From Streptomyces sp. NRRL F-5122 (GTDB taxonomy: Bacteria; Actinomycetota; Actinomycetes; Streptomycetales; Streptomycetaceae), in assembly GCF_001507435.1 (NCBI RefSeq), contig NZ_LMWH01000037.1, positions 237,416-301,415 on the forward strand: a stretch of DNA of 64,000 nucleotides, written 5' to 3'. A program made the position numbers and the translations under genes. A model generated the notes under the pieces. It was given only the letters and a program-made list of their open reading frames with translations, was not told the origin of the DNA and searched no databases. Shown in pieces: positions 55,674-64,000 of this stretch; positions within the stretch are counted from its first letter, which is position 1; the number at the start of each line of letters is the position of its first letter.

Positions 55674-55946
55674 GTCGTCGCCGCTCGGATACCTCTGACC
55701 GCACAGCCGTACCGTCTCCGGGTGCTCGGCCGAGAACACCGCATGCCGACAGTGTCACACGTGTACCCCGCCCTGATTCCCGGACATCCCTTTAGAGCTG
55801 TCCCGTGAATGAACTCCCGCCCGGCGATCACTTATGGGACGGAGAGGCCGCTCCGATCGGACGCTCCTGCCGCACGGCGGAGCGGTGCGGCAGGAGGCCC
55901 GGACCCGGCGGAATGCCGAGCGATTCGCCTGCGTCGGAGAGGTCGT

Positions 55947-56288
55947 TCAGCCGGAGCCGCCGCCGAAGCTGATCTCGTTGCCGTCCGTGTCTCGGCAGCT
56001 CACCTTGGTCACACCACCTTCGTATGTCTCACGCTTCGTGGGCTCGATGCTCCGCCGAGCGATCTCGGCGACTCGAGTGCCGAGATCGTCGACGAACAAC
56101 AGCACCAGGGCGTTCCCCGCCCGTTCCGGGTCCTCCACGATGTAGACGTAGCGATGCTCGGCGACCTCCCACACCGCTTCGATGGAGTTCGGCAGAAACG
56201 AGGGCTGCCTGCCGAAGAACTGCTCGTACCAGGGCAGCGCCGCGTCGTAGTCGGTGACGGGGATGCCTGCGAAGAGGTCCAGAGCCAT
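55947..56288 (-). CDS. Glyoxalase/bleomycin-resistance fold (VOC) protein
   Basis: 113 residues from ATG 56286-56288 with GGAGGA upstream. VOC fold: LFAGIPVTDYDAALPWYEQFFG, EAVWEVAEHRYVYIVEDPERAG, KRETYEGGVTKVSCRDTDGNEISFGG. Metal residues are partly replaced, so the activity (dioxygenase, lyase or drug binding) is open. Lies alone in the accessory patch. Confidence 0.85.
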   Translation of the reverse strand: MALDLFAGIPVTDYDAALPWYEQFFGRQPSFLPNSIEAVWEVAEHRYVYIVEDPERAGNALVLLFVDDLGTRVAEIARRSIEPTKRETYEGGVTKVSCRDTDGNEISFGGGSG

Positions 56289-56642
56289 GCCGTCCTCCGT
56301 GCGGAGTCGATGTGGCGTCCGTACTGACTTCGGCAGCGTCGAAAGGTCATCGTTGTCCGCCTCGCCATGACGACAGGGTCCTACTGACGCAAGGTGACCG
56401 ACCAGCGAACCAGGCAGTCCACCTCGATCAGCCCGGAGCCCGGCAGTTCGACGGTGCCGCGGGAGGGGCCGTGGCACCGGTGCGGTTCCTTTTCTTCCAC
56501 AGTGGGGCAGACGGGCACCGGAGCGTCACCTAGATCATCACCCTTGCGGCTACGACGCGTTGTAACATCACGCACCGCAAGGATTCAGCGGCCGATGGTC
56601 GACCGCCCCTACGGCGCACCGCTTCCTGCGGAAGGGCACTGT

Positions 56643-57047
56643 GTGGAGACCACGAAGCGGCGCTCCCCGGTGGGAAAGAAGGCCGAGTACAGCGCGGCCG
56701 CCTGGGTGATTGGGTGGGTGGTATTCCTTGGCTCCGGGTATGTGGCCTCGTTGGTGTTGATCAGTACCTGGGCGAATTGCGACATCGGCACCGACGGCTC
56801 CTATCAGATCGTTGCATGGGTGGTCGCGTCGACCGGCGCGGCGACGGTGTCTACCGTGCTCTGGGCTGTGATGCGCATGGTGACCGGCCGTCGACGCATC
56901 CTGCTGCCGCTGGTGTTGACGATTCTTGCCACTGCGATGTCGCTCTGGTCGGAGTTGGCAGTGTGGTACGTGTCGCCCGGCCACCCGGACAGCATGTGCG
57001 AACCGGGCGGCAAGCCCGTGGGGTGGCCCAATTGGCTGCCTTTGTGA
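56643..57047 (+). CDS. Small multi-span membrane protein of unknown function
   Basis: 134 residues from GTG 56643 with GGAAGG upstream. Three hydrophobic segments: AAAWVIGWVVFLGSGYVASLVLI, IVAWVVASTGAATVSTVLWAVM and ILLPLVLTILATAMSLWSELAV; the last is followed by a Pro/Cys-rich end HPDSMCEPGG. No family recognised. GC is below that of flanking genes, consistent with acquisition. Confidence 0.6.
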   Translation: METTKRRSPVGKKAEYSAAAWVIGWVVFLGSGYVASLVLISTWANCDIGTDGSYQIVAWVVASTGAATVSTVLWAVMRMVTGRRRILLPLVLTILATAMSLWSELAVWYVSPGHPDSMCEPGGKPVGWPNWLPL

Positions 57048-57114
57048 GGCGGCCGGCCGGCAGTGCGGACTGAAGTCGACTAATGGGGCTGAACGGGACT
57101 TCCCAATGCTGATG

Positions 57115-58305
57115 TCAAGCTGCGACTGTGACGGGGAGTGAAACTTGGTAGCACTCTCTGTCACGGATCATTGCCCACAGGACGTTGACGCGTCGGCGGG
57201 CGAGGGCTAGGAGGGCCTGCTTGTGCCCCTTCCCCTCGCTCCGCTTTCGCTGGTAGTCCGCCTTGGAGGCGGGGCAGCACTTGAGGCTTGCCGGGGCAGA
57301 CAAGTACATGGCCCGCAGCAGCCCGCGGTGGTAGCGGCGGGGTCTGTGCAGATTGCCACTGACGCGGCCGGAGTCGCGGGGCTGCGGGGCCAGGCCGGCG
57401 AAGCCGGCCAAGCGGTCCGCACTGCCGAAGGCATCCATGTCCCCGCCTGTGGCGGCGATGAACTCGGCGCCAAGCCTGGCGCCCATGCCGGGAAGGCTGC
57501 GTATCGCCTCGGCGTGCGGATGCTCGCGAAACCGGGCCTCGATGAGAGCGTCGAGTTCCGCGATCTCCTCGTCGAGGGCCATCACCCCCTTCGCAAGGCG
57601 GACCACCATGGCGGCGGCCAGCCTCTCGCCGGGCAGCGCAGTGTGCTGGGCCTGGGCGGCGTCCACGGCAGTGCGGGCGAGTGCGGCAGCGCCTTTCACC
57701 TTGCGGTTCCTCAGCCAGGTCTCAATCCGTTTCGCACCTGTACGGCGGATCGCTGCCGGAGTCTGGTAGCCGGTCAGAAGCATGACCGGACCCTTGTTGG
57801 TCAAGTCCAGTGCCCGCTCCAAGGCGGGAAAAATCTCCAGCAGTTGAGCCCTGAGACGGTTGATCTGCCGGGTGCGATCGAAGACGAGGTCCAGGCGCCG
57901 GGTGGTCAGGGTGCGCAAGGCGACGGCGATCTCGTCCCCGGGCCTGAGCAGCCCCAGGTCCCGGCGGATACGAGCCTGGTCGGCGATGACGAAGGCGTCC
58001 TTCGCGTCGGTCTTTGCCTCACCCCGGTAGGTGGCCGAGGCCCGGTGCACTGCCAGGCCGGTGAGGTAGGCGACAGACTGATCGTGGGCGGTGAGCAGAC
58101 CGATCAGCAGGGCGGCCCCACCATGGTTGAGGTCGACGGCCCACAGCACGTCGTCGGATATCGCCAGCACATCGCCGAGCAGTGCGAGCAACTCGGTCTC
58201 GTCGTTCTGGATCCGGCGCGACAGCAGCCGCTCGCCCTCCGCGTTGATCACCACGGCGTGGTGATGCGTCTTGCCGATGTCCACCCCGGCCCAGATCTCG
58301 GGCAC
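57115..58305 (-). CDS. IS110-family transposase (bridge-RNA-guided recombinase)
   Basis: 396 residues, full length for the family. N-terminal RuvC-like DEDD domain: IWAGVDIGKTHHHAVVIN (first Asp), WAVDLNHGG (Glu/Asp region), AKTDAKDAFVIADQAR (DxxD). C-terminal IS116/IS110/IS902 serine domain: IRSLPGMGARLGAEFIAATGG, LAGFAGLAPQPRDSGRVSG, and LLRAMYLSAPASL with the conserved Ser region. No frameshift seen, so it may be active. Confidence 0.93.
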   Translation of the reverse strand: MPEIWAGVDIGKTHHHAVVINAEGERLLSRRIQNDETELLALLGDVLAISDDVLWAVDLNHGGAALLIGLLTAHDQSVAYLTGLAVHRASATYRGEAKTDAKDAFVIADQARIRRDLGLLRPGDEIAVALRTLTTRRLDLVFDRTRQINRLRAQLLEIFPALERALDLTNKGPVMLLTGYQTPAAIRRTGAKRIETWLRNRKVKGAAALARTAVDAAQAQHTALPGERLAAAMVVRLAKGVMALDEEIAELDALIEARFREHPHAEAIRSLPGMGARLGAEFIAATGGDMDAFGSADRLAGFAGLAPQPRDSGRVSGNLHRPRRYHRGLLRAMYLSAPASLKCCPASKADYQRKRSEGKGHKQALLALARRRVNVLWAMIRDRECYQVSLPVTVAA

Positions 58306-58399
58306 ATTCCCCTCCGCCAGCTCGTCGTACTTCGCTCCCGCAGACGACCTCGCCGACGTTGTCCTACAGCAGCGATCGAGTCGCGTCTCCCAATCAGCG

Positions 58400-58500
58400 G
58401 TCGAGTCGTCACGGGGCTCCGGGCGGCCAAGTCCCGTAAGCCATCCAGCGGCTCAGCCTTTACAGCCATACCCGGAGCCCCCGGGTCCACCGACCTTACG
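58400..58500 (-). ncRNA. Candidate IS110 bridge RNA region
   Basis: Upstream of the transposase, GGGGCTCCGGG (58413-58423) and CCCGGAGCCCC (58471-58481) form a perfect 11-bp stem that encloses 47 bases; smaller stems exist inside (AGCC...GGCT). A long stem with a large internal loop in the left non-coding end is what IS110 bridge RNAs look like (target- and donor-binding loops). Exact RNA ends and loop pairings are not determined. Confidence 0.5.
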
Positions 58501-58637
58501 AATGACCAGATCAGACCCACGTCTTCAAGGTAGGACAGCCTTTGGTCCGCATGAGTCAACTCTCACTCCTCGTTGCCTCGTGCGGAACTACACCCGCAAC
58601 CTTGACTTGTCAGGTTGCCCCCGAGCGATCATGCTCC

Positions 58638-59222
58638 ATGACTCGCGCATTATCGACGCCGCCGGTGGTCTCTTCGGAGGTGATCTCCGGCTCTCAGCAG
58701 CCCGTGCTGTCCGCTGCCCGGGACCTGGAGTTGCGGCCTTGGGCAGCGGCTGACGCTCCCGTATTCCTGGGGGCTTACCAGGACGAACAGATCCGCCGCT
58801 GGCATACGCGTCGGCCCCAGTCAGAGGCCCAGGTTCGACAATGGTTCGACGACTACCGCCAGGACTGGCAAAGCGCTACGGGCGCCCATTGGGCTATCGC
58901 CCGTAGCGACGGCGAAGTGCTCGGCAGAATTTCCACACGTAGCTGGAACTTCGACGACGGCATCGCCGGCGTCGGCTACTGGGTGCTCCCAGCGGCCCGC
59001 GATGCCGGTGTCGCGACCTGCGCGGTCATGGCCCTCTCAGCCTGGGCTTTGGATGAGATCGGCTTCTATCGCCTGTATTTGGACCACTCGACCCGCAACC
59101 ATGCCTCCTGTCGGGTTGCTACGAAGTCCGGCTACCTACTCGAAGGAACTATGCGCAGTGCCGCAGTGCATGACGACGGTCGACACGACATGCACCTGCA
59201 CGCTCGCATCCGGGATGCCTGA
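58638..59222 (+). CDS. GNAT acetyltransferase
   Basis: 194 residues from ATG 58638. RimJ/RimL-like: LELRPWAAADAPVFLGAYQDEQIRRW, HWAIARSDGEVLGRIS, GVGYWVLPAARDAGVATCAVMALSAWALDEIGF (acetyl-CoA loop region with RDAGVA, a weak R-x-x-G-x-A/G) and HNHASCRVATKSGY-type (NHASCRVATKSGYLLEG). May acetylate a protein N-terminus or a small molecule. Follows the IS element directly; its true start could lie further upstream. Confidence 0.85.
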   Translation: MTRALSTPPVVSSEVISGSQQPVLSAARDLELRPWAAADAPVFLGAYQDEQIRRWHTRRPQSEAQVRQWFDDYRQDWQSATGAHWAIARSDGEVLGRISTRSWNFDDGIAGVGYWVLPAARDAGVATCAVMALSAWALDEIGFYRLYLDHSTRNHASCRVATKSGYLLEGTMRSAAVHDDGRHDMHLHARIRDA

Positions 59223-59302
59223 ACCGGATTTTCACGAGGCCAGTGCATCGGACCGTCTCACGCCCGCAGGTGCGGGACGGCGAGGACGGTGGTGCCGACT
59301 GG

Positions 59303-59755
59303 TCAGTTCCCTTGCAGGATGGGCAGTCCGGCCGGCTTTCGCCCCTGGAGGTCTTCGTGGGCTCGACGCGCTTCCTCGAAGGCGTAGCGGGAGATCTCCA
59401 GGTCGTTGCACAGTCTGCCGCGGATCGCCGTGAACAGCTCCGAGACAGCCTTGTTGTCTGTGGGGTCCACGTACTGAGGCGTGCTGTCGCCGACTATGCG
59501 GATTCCGCGCGTGCCCCGCAGTGATGCGTAGTGCTGCGGTGGGCCTGAGGCGGCACCGATAGTAACGATCTTCCCGCCGTCACGAACTGCCTGTGCGGAC
59601 AACTTGGCTGTTGCTTGGCCCACGAGGTCGAACACGACGTCCACGCCGTCGGCCGCCACCTCGTGCACCGCTTCGAGGAAGTCAGGGGCAGTGTCATGCA
59701 GCGCGTAGTCGGTGCCGGCCTGTACCTGGGGCGGCTTTGCTCGTGTGCCGGCCAC
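59303..59755 (-). pseudogene. Truncated zinc/quinone oxidoreductase (MDR), C-terminal half only
   Basis: 150 codons with a clear MDR C-terminal part: GTDYALHDTAPDFLEAVHE, VDVVFDLVGQATAKLSAQAV, GGKIVTIGAASGPPQHY, ELFTAIRGRLCNDLEISRYAFEEARRAHEDLQGRKPAGLPIL. The N-terminal GroES-like substrate domain and the nucleotide-binding glycine motif are missing, so it is about half of the usual 320 residues and should not be a functional enzyme. Confidence 0.7.
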
Positions 59756-59892
59756 TCCGATAGCGCCGAAGAACGCGGGTGCCCACTCGCCGACGAAAAA
59801 TGGTGCAGCGGGCGGAGGGCGAACGGGCCCCGGCAGCGCTCAGCCGTCACGTCCCGGGCTGGTTGTCGTACCTGCGTTCTAGAGTCCTGCAC

Positions 59893-60780
59893 ATGTCCCG
59901 TCACACACCCAGCCGTCCGGTCGACGTGGAAAGCCTCTTCCCTGAGCTGCTGCCCTTCCGTCGTGAGTCCGTCCGCCTGCACCCGCGTCCTGGTTCTCCG
60001 ACCCACGAGCACAGCTCCGTAGGAGGTCCCTTGCTCTGGCCTGCCACGGAGCCCTGGCCGGTTTGCAGGGAGGAGCACTACGACCCGGACGGCACGAATC
60101 GGCCCGCCTCCTCGGTACCCATGGTTCCCATCGTGCAGGTTCGTCGTGTCGACGCGCCATCCGTACCCTTCCCCGAGGGCACAGACCTGTTGCAGGTCCT
60201 GTGGTGCCCCTATGAGCACGGCGAGTTCTGCTACCCCCTGCCCCAGGTCCACTGGAGGGACTCAGGTGCCGTCGGCGACGTGCTGACCCCTCCGGCGCCG
60301 GCCGCTGAACTTCCTGAGGACTGGTACCCGGCTCGCTGTGTCGTGCACCCCGAGCAGGTGACCGAGTACCCGAGCCGGGACCTTCCCGACGAGGTTCACG
60401 ACGCCCTCAAGGGCCGCTTCGACGAACTGCTCGCCGAAACCGGCCTGTTGTACTCGTACCACCTGGCGGAGGCCCCGGGAATCAAGCTCGGCGGCTACCC
60501 GGGCTGGACGCAGGAACCGGTATGGCCCGACTGCGAAGGGTGTGGCAACCGGATGGAACACCTCCTGACCGTGTCCAGCTGGGAATTCGACGGTGAGTCC
60601 TGGCGCACGTGGCTTCCCGAGGAGGACCGAGCCGACAAGAACGAATCGGGTGGTCGGCGATGGAAGGACGAAGCTCACAACCCCGCCGGGCTGTGCCTCG
60701 GCGACGCCGGAGGCGTCTATGTCTTCGAATGCCGTACCTGCCCCGATCGCCCCATCGGGCACTGGTTCGACTGCTCGTGA
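59893..60780 (+). CDS. DUF1963 (YwqG-like) family protein
   Basis: 295 residues from ATG 59893. Conserved DUF1963 pattern: SSVGGPLLWPATEPWPVC, PMVPIVQVRRVDAP, FCYPLPQVHW, EAPGIKLGGYPGWTQEP, CEGCGNRMEHLLTVSSWEF and AGGVYVFECRTCPDRPIGHWFDCS with CxxC metal-like pairs. Function unknown; such genes are often stand-alone and sometimes near toxin immunity loci. No signal peptide. Confidence 0.75.
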   Translation: MSRHTPSRPVDVESLFPELLPFRRESVRLHPRPGSPTHEHSSVGGPLLWPATEPWPVCREEHYDPDGTNRPASSVPMVPIVQVRRVDAPSVPFPEGTDLLQVLWCPYEHGEFCYPLPQVHWRDSGAVGDVLTPPAPAAELPEDWYPARCVVHPEQVTEYPSRDLPDEVHDALKGRFDELLAETGLLYSYHLAEAPGIKLGGYPGWTQEPVWPDCEGCGNRMEHLLTVSSWEFDGESWRTWLPEEDRADKNESGGRRWKDEAHNPAGLCLGDAGGVYVFECRTCPDRPIGHWFDCS

Positions 60781-61401
60781 CCACGGGGCGCCGTCACCTG
60801 CCCGCTGCGCAAGCAGAAGCACACCACGAAGCGAAGTGAAAAGGGCACAGGACGCGGCCCGCGGTACGCCGGATGCTGTTGGGATGTTTGAGGGCATGAC
60901 GTTGGACTGGTCCCGTCCGGAGCACGCTTACGGATCCGCATCCGACCTACCGCGGCTCTTCGACGAAATCGGTGATCCCGAGCTGGCGTCCGAGGCGTGG
61001 GAGGAGCTGTGGGCCTCTCTCTGCCATCAGGGGTCGGTGTACACGGCCGGCTTTGCCGCCCTGCCCGTTCTGACAGAGATCGCCACTGGTCGTATGCCGG
61101 GCGGTCGTTGGCAGGCCCTTGGGCCGGTCGGCCGCATCGTCGTCGAGGAACAGCAGCTTCACGAGCCCGGTTACGTGCAGGCCCGCTACCCGGATGCGAT
61201 CAACGAGCTGCGTCAGCTGACGCAGAACGTCGTGAGGGCAAGGCCGGGGCGGCGCGGACGGCCGGGCTTGTCGGCCAGGGGTGAGACGCCGTCGACCGGC
61301 GTTGGCTCGGCTCCTCTCCCTCGTGTGCGCTGCTGGTTTCGGTCGACCTGGGACCACTGCGCGGGGGCTTCCGTAAATCGTCCGGCACCCCCCGCCTTGC
61401 G

Positions 61402-61419
61402 CGAGAATCACCGTTCTCG
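61402..61419. promoter_or_regulatory. Operator O1 inside the DUF1348 gene promoter
   Basis: CGAGAA-N6-TTCTCG is a perfect dyad placed exactly between the -35 element TTGCGC (61397-61402) and the -10 element TACTGT (61420-61425), which are 17 bases apart. Confidence 0.65.
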
Positions 61420-61437
61420 TACTGTGGTCACCAAGGG

Positions 61438-61453
61438 GAGAACGAGCGTTCTC
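61438..61453. promoter_or_regulatory. Operator O2 of the DUF1348 gene
   Basis: GAGAACG-AG-CGTTCTC is a perfect 7-bp dyad 35 bp centre-to-centre downstream of O1, sharing GAGAA and CGTTCTC with it, and lying between the promoter and the start codon. Pattern typical for a TetR-family repressor. Confidence 0.7.
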
Positions 61454-61467
61454 TGGACGGAGATGAC

Positions 61468-61941
61468 ATGACGACCGATGCACGCCCCCCGTTCCCGCCC
61501 TTCACCCGGGAGACGGCCGCGCAGAAGGTGCGCCAGGCCGAGGACGGGTGGAACTCCCGTGACCCGGAGAAGGTCGCCCTCGCCTACTCGGTCGACTCCC
61601 GCTGGCGCAACCGTGCGGAATTCATCGACGGGCGGGAGGAGATCGTCGCCTTCCTGACCCGCAAGTGGCGGCGTGAGCTGGAGTACCGCCTCATCAAGGA
61701 GCTGTGGGCCTTCGACGGCAACCGCATCGCCGTGCGCTTCGCCTACGAGTCCCACGACGACTCGGGCAACTGGTTCCGTTCCTACGGCAACGAGAACTGG
61801 GAGTTCGACGACAACGGCCTGATGCGCAAGCGGTACGCGTGCATCAACGACCTTCCCATCAAGGAGTCGGAGCGCCTGTACCACTGGCCGCTCGGACGCC
61901 GGCCCGACGACCACCCGAGTCTGAGCGACCTCGGCCTCTGA
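61468..61941 (+). CDS. NTF2-like DUF1348 family protein
   Basis: 157 residues. Almost the entire length matches the family: [95 protein letters not shown] and [13 protein letters not shown]. Often controlled by TetR regulators in actinomycetes and plants alike; biochemical role unknown. Its promoter has two matching operators but no regulator gene adjoins it. Convergent with the flavin oxidoreductase gene. Confidence 0.9.
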   Translation: MTTDARPPFPPFTRETAAQKVRQAEDGWNSRDPEKVALAYSVDSRWRNRAEFIDGREEIVAFLTRKWRRELEYRLIKELWAFDGNRIAVRFAYESHDDSGNWFRSYGNENWEFDDNGLMRKRYACINDLPIKESERLYHWPLGRRPDDHPSLSDLGL

Positions 61942-61992
61942 CCACCCGGCGAGAACACGAGGGCGGGGACTCGCAGAGGGAAACCGTCCTCC

Positions 61993-63000
61993 CTACGCCG
62001 GTGCCTGCGCGGCGATCCGCGCGAGTCGGCGATAGGAGTCCACCAGCGCCGCACGGTCGTACGTACTGGTCGTGACGAGCACCTCCTGTGCCCCGGTCTC
62101 CTTGAGCAGTCCATCCAGCTGGTGTGCCACCTGGTCCTCGGTGCCCGCGATGTGGCCGACGAGCCCCGCCTCGTAGAAGGCGCGCTCCTTGTCCGTCATC
62201 GGCAGGGACTCCACGCGCTCGGCCGACGGCAGCGGCGGGAAGGTGCCGCGGGTCCGCGCGTGCGCCATCGACCACGCCTCGGACAGCAGGATGCGGCGGG
62301 CGTCCTGCGGCGTCCGCGCCACCGCGATCGTGCCGGAGACGACGACATACGGCTCGCTCGCCCACACGGAGGGCCGGAAGATCTCCCGGTAGAGCTCGAT
62401 ACCGCGCAGCATCCTCTCCCGGTTCCTCAGGTCCCCGATGACCATGGGCAGCCCGGCGCGGGCGGCGATCGCGGCGCCCTCGCCCATGGCCAGTACGAAG
62501 GGCGGCACGGTCAGGCCCTCCGTGGGCCGTGCATGGACCCCGGTGGCGGACGTGCCGCGGAACCATCCCAGCAGCTCGTCGAGTTGGCCGGCGAAATCGT
62601 CGGCGTCGTCCTTGTCCCGGCCGAGCGCCTTGCGTACCCCGTCGGTGAAGCCGACGGAGCGGCCGAGACCCATGTCGATCCGACCGGGGAAGAGGGCCTC
62701 CAACACGCCGAACTGCTCCGCCACGACGAGCGGCCGGTGGTTGGGCAGCATCACGCCGCCGGTCCCGACCCGGATGGTCCGGGTGGCGGCCGCGACGGCA
62801 GAGGCCAGCACCGTGGGTGCTGAGCCGGCGACACCGGGCACTCCGTGGTGCTCGGAGACCCAGAACCTGTGATAGCCGAGCCGCTCCATCTCCTGTGCCA
62901 GCCCCACGGTCTCCCGCAGGGCCTCGGTACCGTCGTGCCCCTCGCGCGTGCGCGAGCGGTCGAGCACGGAGAAGCGGGTTTCTGCGATCGCTGAACTCAC
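61993..63000 (-). CDS. Luciferase-like flavin-dependent monooxygenase (LLM class)
   Basis: 335 residues from GTG 62998-63000; the longer frame to 63708 is an antisense artefact. TIM barrel binding reduced FMN/F420-type cofactor: RFWVSEHHGVPGVAGSAPTVL, VGTGGVMLPNHRPLVVAEQFGVLEALFPGRIDMGLGR-type region, FPPLPSAERVESLPMTDKE and GLVGHIAGTEDQVAHQLDGL. Substrate unknown. Confidence 0.9.
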   Translation of the reverse strand: MSSAIAETRFSVLDRSRTREGHDGTEALRETVGLAQEMERLGYHRFWVSEHHGVPGVAGSAPTVLASAVAAATRTIRVGTGGVMLPNHRPLVVAEQFGVLEALFPGRIDMGLGRSVGFTDGVRKALGRDKDDADDFAGQLDELLGWFRGTSATGVHARPTEGLTVPPFVLAMGEGAAIAARAGLPMVIGDLRNRERMLRGIELYREIFRPSVWASEPYVVVSGTIAVARTPQDARRILLSEAWSMAHARTRGTFPPLPSAERVESLPMTDKERAFYEAGLVGHIAGTEDQVAHQLDGLLKETGAQEVLVTTSTYDRAALVDSYRRLARIAAQAPA

Positions 63001-63085
63001 GGAAGGTTCAACGTCCTGGGCGATGTGGGATTCCCGGGCGGCGTGGTGGCCGCTCGGCGCGGGGTGCGGGCTTGGCGCCGAGGTA

Positions 63086-63103
63086 TGACGCGATATAGCG
63101 TTA
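63086..63103. promoter_or_regulatory. Weak dyad in the divergent LLM/DUF1707 region
   Basis: ACGC-GATATA-GCGT is an AT-centred near-palindrome 40 bases before the DUF1707 start; it overlaps a possible -10 (TATAGC). Candidate operator only. Confidence 0.3.
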
Positions 63104-63142
63104 GTGCGGGGGAGAGGTGCCCGTCCGGATCGAGGTGAAGGT

Positions 63143-63799
63143 ATGTCAGGAGAGCGCTCGCACACCGAGGAGTCCGCGGGCTCGGGTGCGCCGAGCCGGC
63201 TGCGGGCCTCGCACGCGGACCGCGACCGGGTCGTCGACGTGCTGCGGATCGCGGCGGGAGACGGACGGCTGACCTCGGACGAACTGGACGATCGCCTGGA
63301 GGCGGCCCTCACCGCGCGCACGATGGGGGAGTTGGCCGTCCTCACGGCCGATCTGCCTGCCGTGGCCCGGACGGTGGGCGGGACACCGGCCGAGGTCAAG
63401 GACGTCATCCGGATCGAGCAGCAGGGCAGTTCGGCCAGACGCGACGGCCGCTGGGTGGTACCGCGGCAGATGGAGATCTGCTCGTCCTGGGGCGAGGTGA
63501 CGCTCGACTTCAGCCAGGCGGTGATCACCCGGAACACCCTGCGCATCGACCTCGACTTGCGCGGCAGCGCCCTGAACCTGCTGACCCGCCCGGGAATCGT
63601 GGTGGACACCGACGCTCTGGCCACGGGATACGCCAAGATCAAGACGCAGGGGATCACCGACGCCGGTGCGCCGGAGACCTTGCGCATCGAGCTGGTCGGC
63701 CAGGTCAACTACGGCCGGGTGCTGGTCCGCCCCCAGCGGCGCAGCTTCCGGCAGTGGCTGCTTCGTGAGCCGGCAGCCCACCCGTCGCGGACCGGCTGA
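63143..63799 (+). CDS. DUF1707 domain protein
   Basis: 218 residues from ATG 63143 with GAGGTGAAGG upstream. The N-terminal DUF1707 module (SRLRASHADRDRVVDVLRIAAGDGRLTSDELDDRLEAALTARTMGEL) is followed by a beta-rich domain (MEICSSWGEVTLDFSQAVITRNTLRIDLDLRGSALNLLTRPG) like the LiaF-type C-terminal fold. No membrane helix. Family may act in envelope stress regulation. Confidence 0.88.
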   Translation: MSGERSHTEESAGSGAPSRLRASHADRDRVVDVLRIAAGDGRLTSDELDDRLEAALTARTMGELAVLTADLPAVARTVGGTPAEVKDVIRIEQQGSSARRDGRWVVPRQMEICSSWGEVTLDFSQAVITRNTLRIDLDLRGSALNLLTRPGIVVDTDALATGYAKIKTQGITDAGAPETLRIELVGQVNYGRVLVRPQRRSFRQWLLREPAAHPSRTG

Positions 63800-63864
63800 T
63801 CGGTCCTCCCGGGAGTTCGGTCCGCGAGCTGCACGCCTCCAGCAAACCGACCCGCCGTCACGGC

Positions 63865-64000
63865 TCAGCCGACGTGGACGCGAGGCCGGCGCTTGCGGTC
63901 CGGTTCGGCCTCGCGCAGTACCTCGCGGGTCACCGGTGCCACCTCGCCCTGGCCGAAGAGGAAGAAGCGGAGGAAGTTGCGGAAGGGATCGCCCTCGGTC
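63865..64000 (-). CDS. C-terminal fragment of an unidentified gene (continues beyond window)
   Basis: 44 codons to a TGA at 63865-63867, ending [20 protein letters not shown] and [15 protein letters not shown]. Codon use is typical. The family is not recognised from this tail; a cytoplasmic C-terminus of a membrane transporter is possible. Confidence 0.7.
   Translation of the reverse strand, partial: TEGDPFRNFLRFFLFGQGEVAPVTREVLREAEPDRKRRPRVHVG

Larger units (their letters stand above)
57115..58540 (-). mobile_element. IS110-family insertion sequence
   Basis: Contains one transposase gene and a structured non-coding region upstream. The family leaves no target duplication and has little or no terminal inverted repeat, so the outer ends cannot be fixed from sequence alone; the right limit given is approximate. 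Confidence 0.8.
60884..61471 (+). pseudogene. Truncated HEAT-like protein, broken near 61240
   Basis: From ATG 60884 (or 60896) about 115 residues read as a real protein: RPEHAYGSASDLPRLFDEIG, SEAWEELWASLCHQGSVYTAG, FAALPVLTEIATG. This resembles a frequent Streptomyces family with the pattern GSA-D-P-LL...AW-ELW-NL-HQG-VY-A---AVPFL-ELA (HEAT-like, usually longer). After about 61240 the frame becomes random, Arg-rich and runs into the promoter and start of the next gene, so the 3' part has been lost. Confidence 0.6.

Noticed and set aside
61993..63708. 571-codon version of the luciferase-like protein
   Set aside because: The N-terminal 235 codons are antisense to the DUF1707 gene and have no similarity to the family; the LLM domain begins at 63000.

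Overview
This is a chromosomal window from a Streptomyces-like actinomycete. The evidence is the very high GC content with strong GC bias at third codon positions, frequent GTG starts, many Tat and lipoprotein signals, ATGA/GTGA stop-start overlaps, and families typical of the genus (SpoIIE-type phosphatase with kinase domain, ECF sigma/zinc-finger anti-sigma, DUF1707, COG4315 lipoprotein, LacI-controlled sugar ABC systems without a dedicated ATPase). No rRNA, tRNA or CRISPR array was seen. From memory, the block sdhCAB - olsB/olsA - PAS-GGDEF-EAL resembles one chromosome region of S. coelicolor.

The left part (about 3.9-26.1 kb) is the most distinctive: a nearly uninterrupted glycan-foraging island. 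It holds an exported GH29 alpha-L-fucosidase; a LacI repressor with paired operators; an oligosaccharide ABC importer; a cytoplasmic GH5-type enzyme; an exported GH85 endo-beta-N-acetylglucosaminidase; and a cytoplasmic GH38 alpha-mannosidase. A strong terminator follows. Then come an FCD-type GntR regulator with a FadR-like operator and a divergent eight-gene operon: RbsBAC-type importer, L-fuconate dehydratase, SDR, aldo/keto reductase, mutarotase and lactonase. Inferred logic: fucosidase and ENGase act outside on N-glycoproteins, the oligomannose is imported and trimmed inside to mannose and GlcNAc, and the released L-fucose is imported and oxidised by the non-phosphorylating pathway. A zinc-type alcohol dehydrogenase and an amidase lie to the left.

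The middle (26-45 kb) is ordinary Streptomyces housekeeping and signalling: lipase-maturation-factor-like membrane protein, DVRPP-repeat lipoprotein, PAS-GAF-PP2C-HATPase regulator, Fpg/Nei glycosylase, ECF sigma/anti-sigma pair separated by a small gene, APC permease, universal stress protein, class E/F-type sortase with a Gly-rich surface protein, DUF4239 protein, Pro-rich wall protein, secreted-repeat lipoprotein, SAM methyltransferase and a c-di-GMP enzyme. From 44.4 to 55.3 kb there are an HxlR/SDR pair with a clear operator, a LysR gene divergent from sdhC-sdhA-sdhB, ornithine-lipid genes olsB and olsA (olsA with a 3' lesion), and a metallophosphoesterase.

The stretch 55.3-61.4 kb is a degraded accessory patch: several gene remnants, small orphan genes and an IS110-family element whose upstream region folds like a bridge RNA. 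The right end has a DUF1348 gene with a well-defined promoter/operator pair, a luciferase-like flavin oxidoreductase, a DUF1707 protein and the tail of an unidentified gene.
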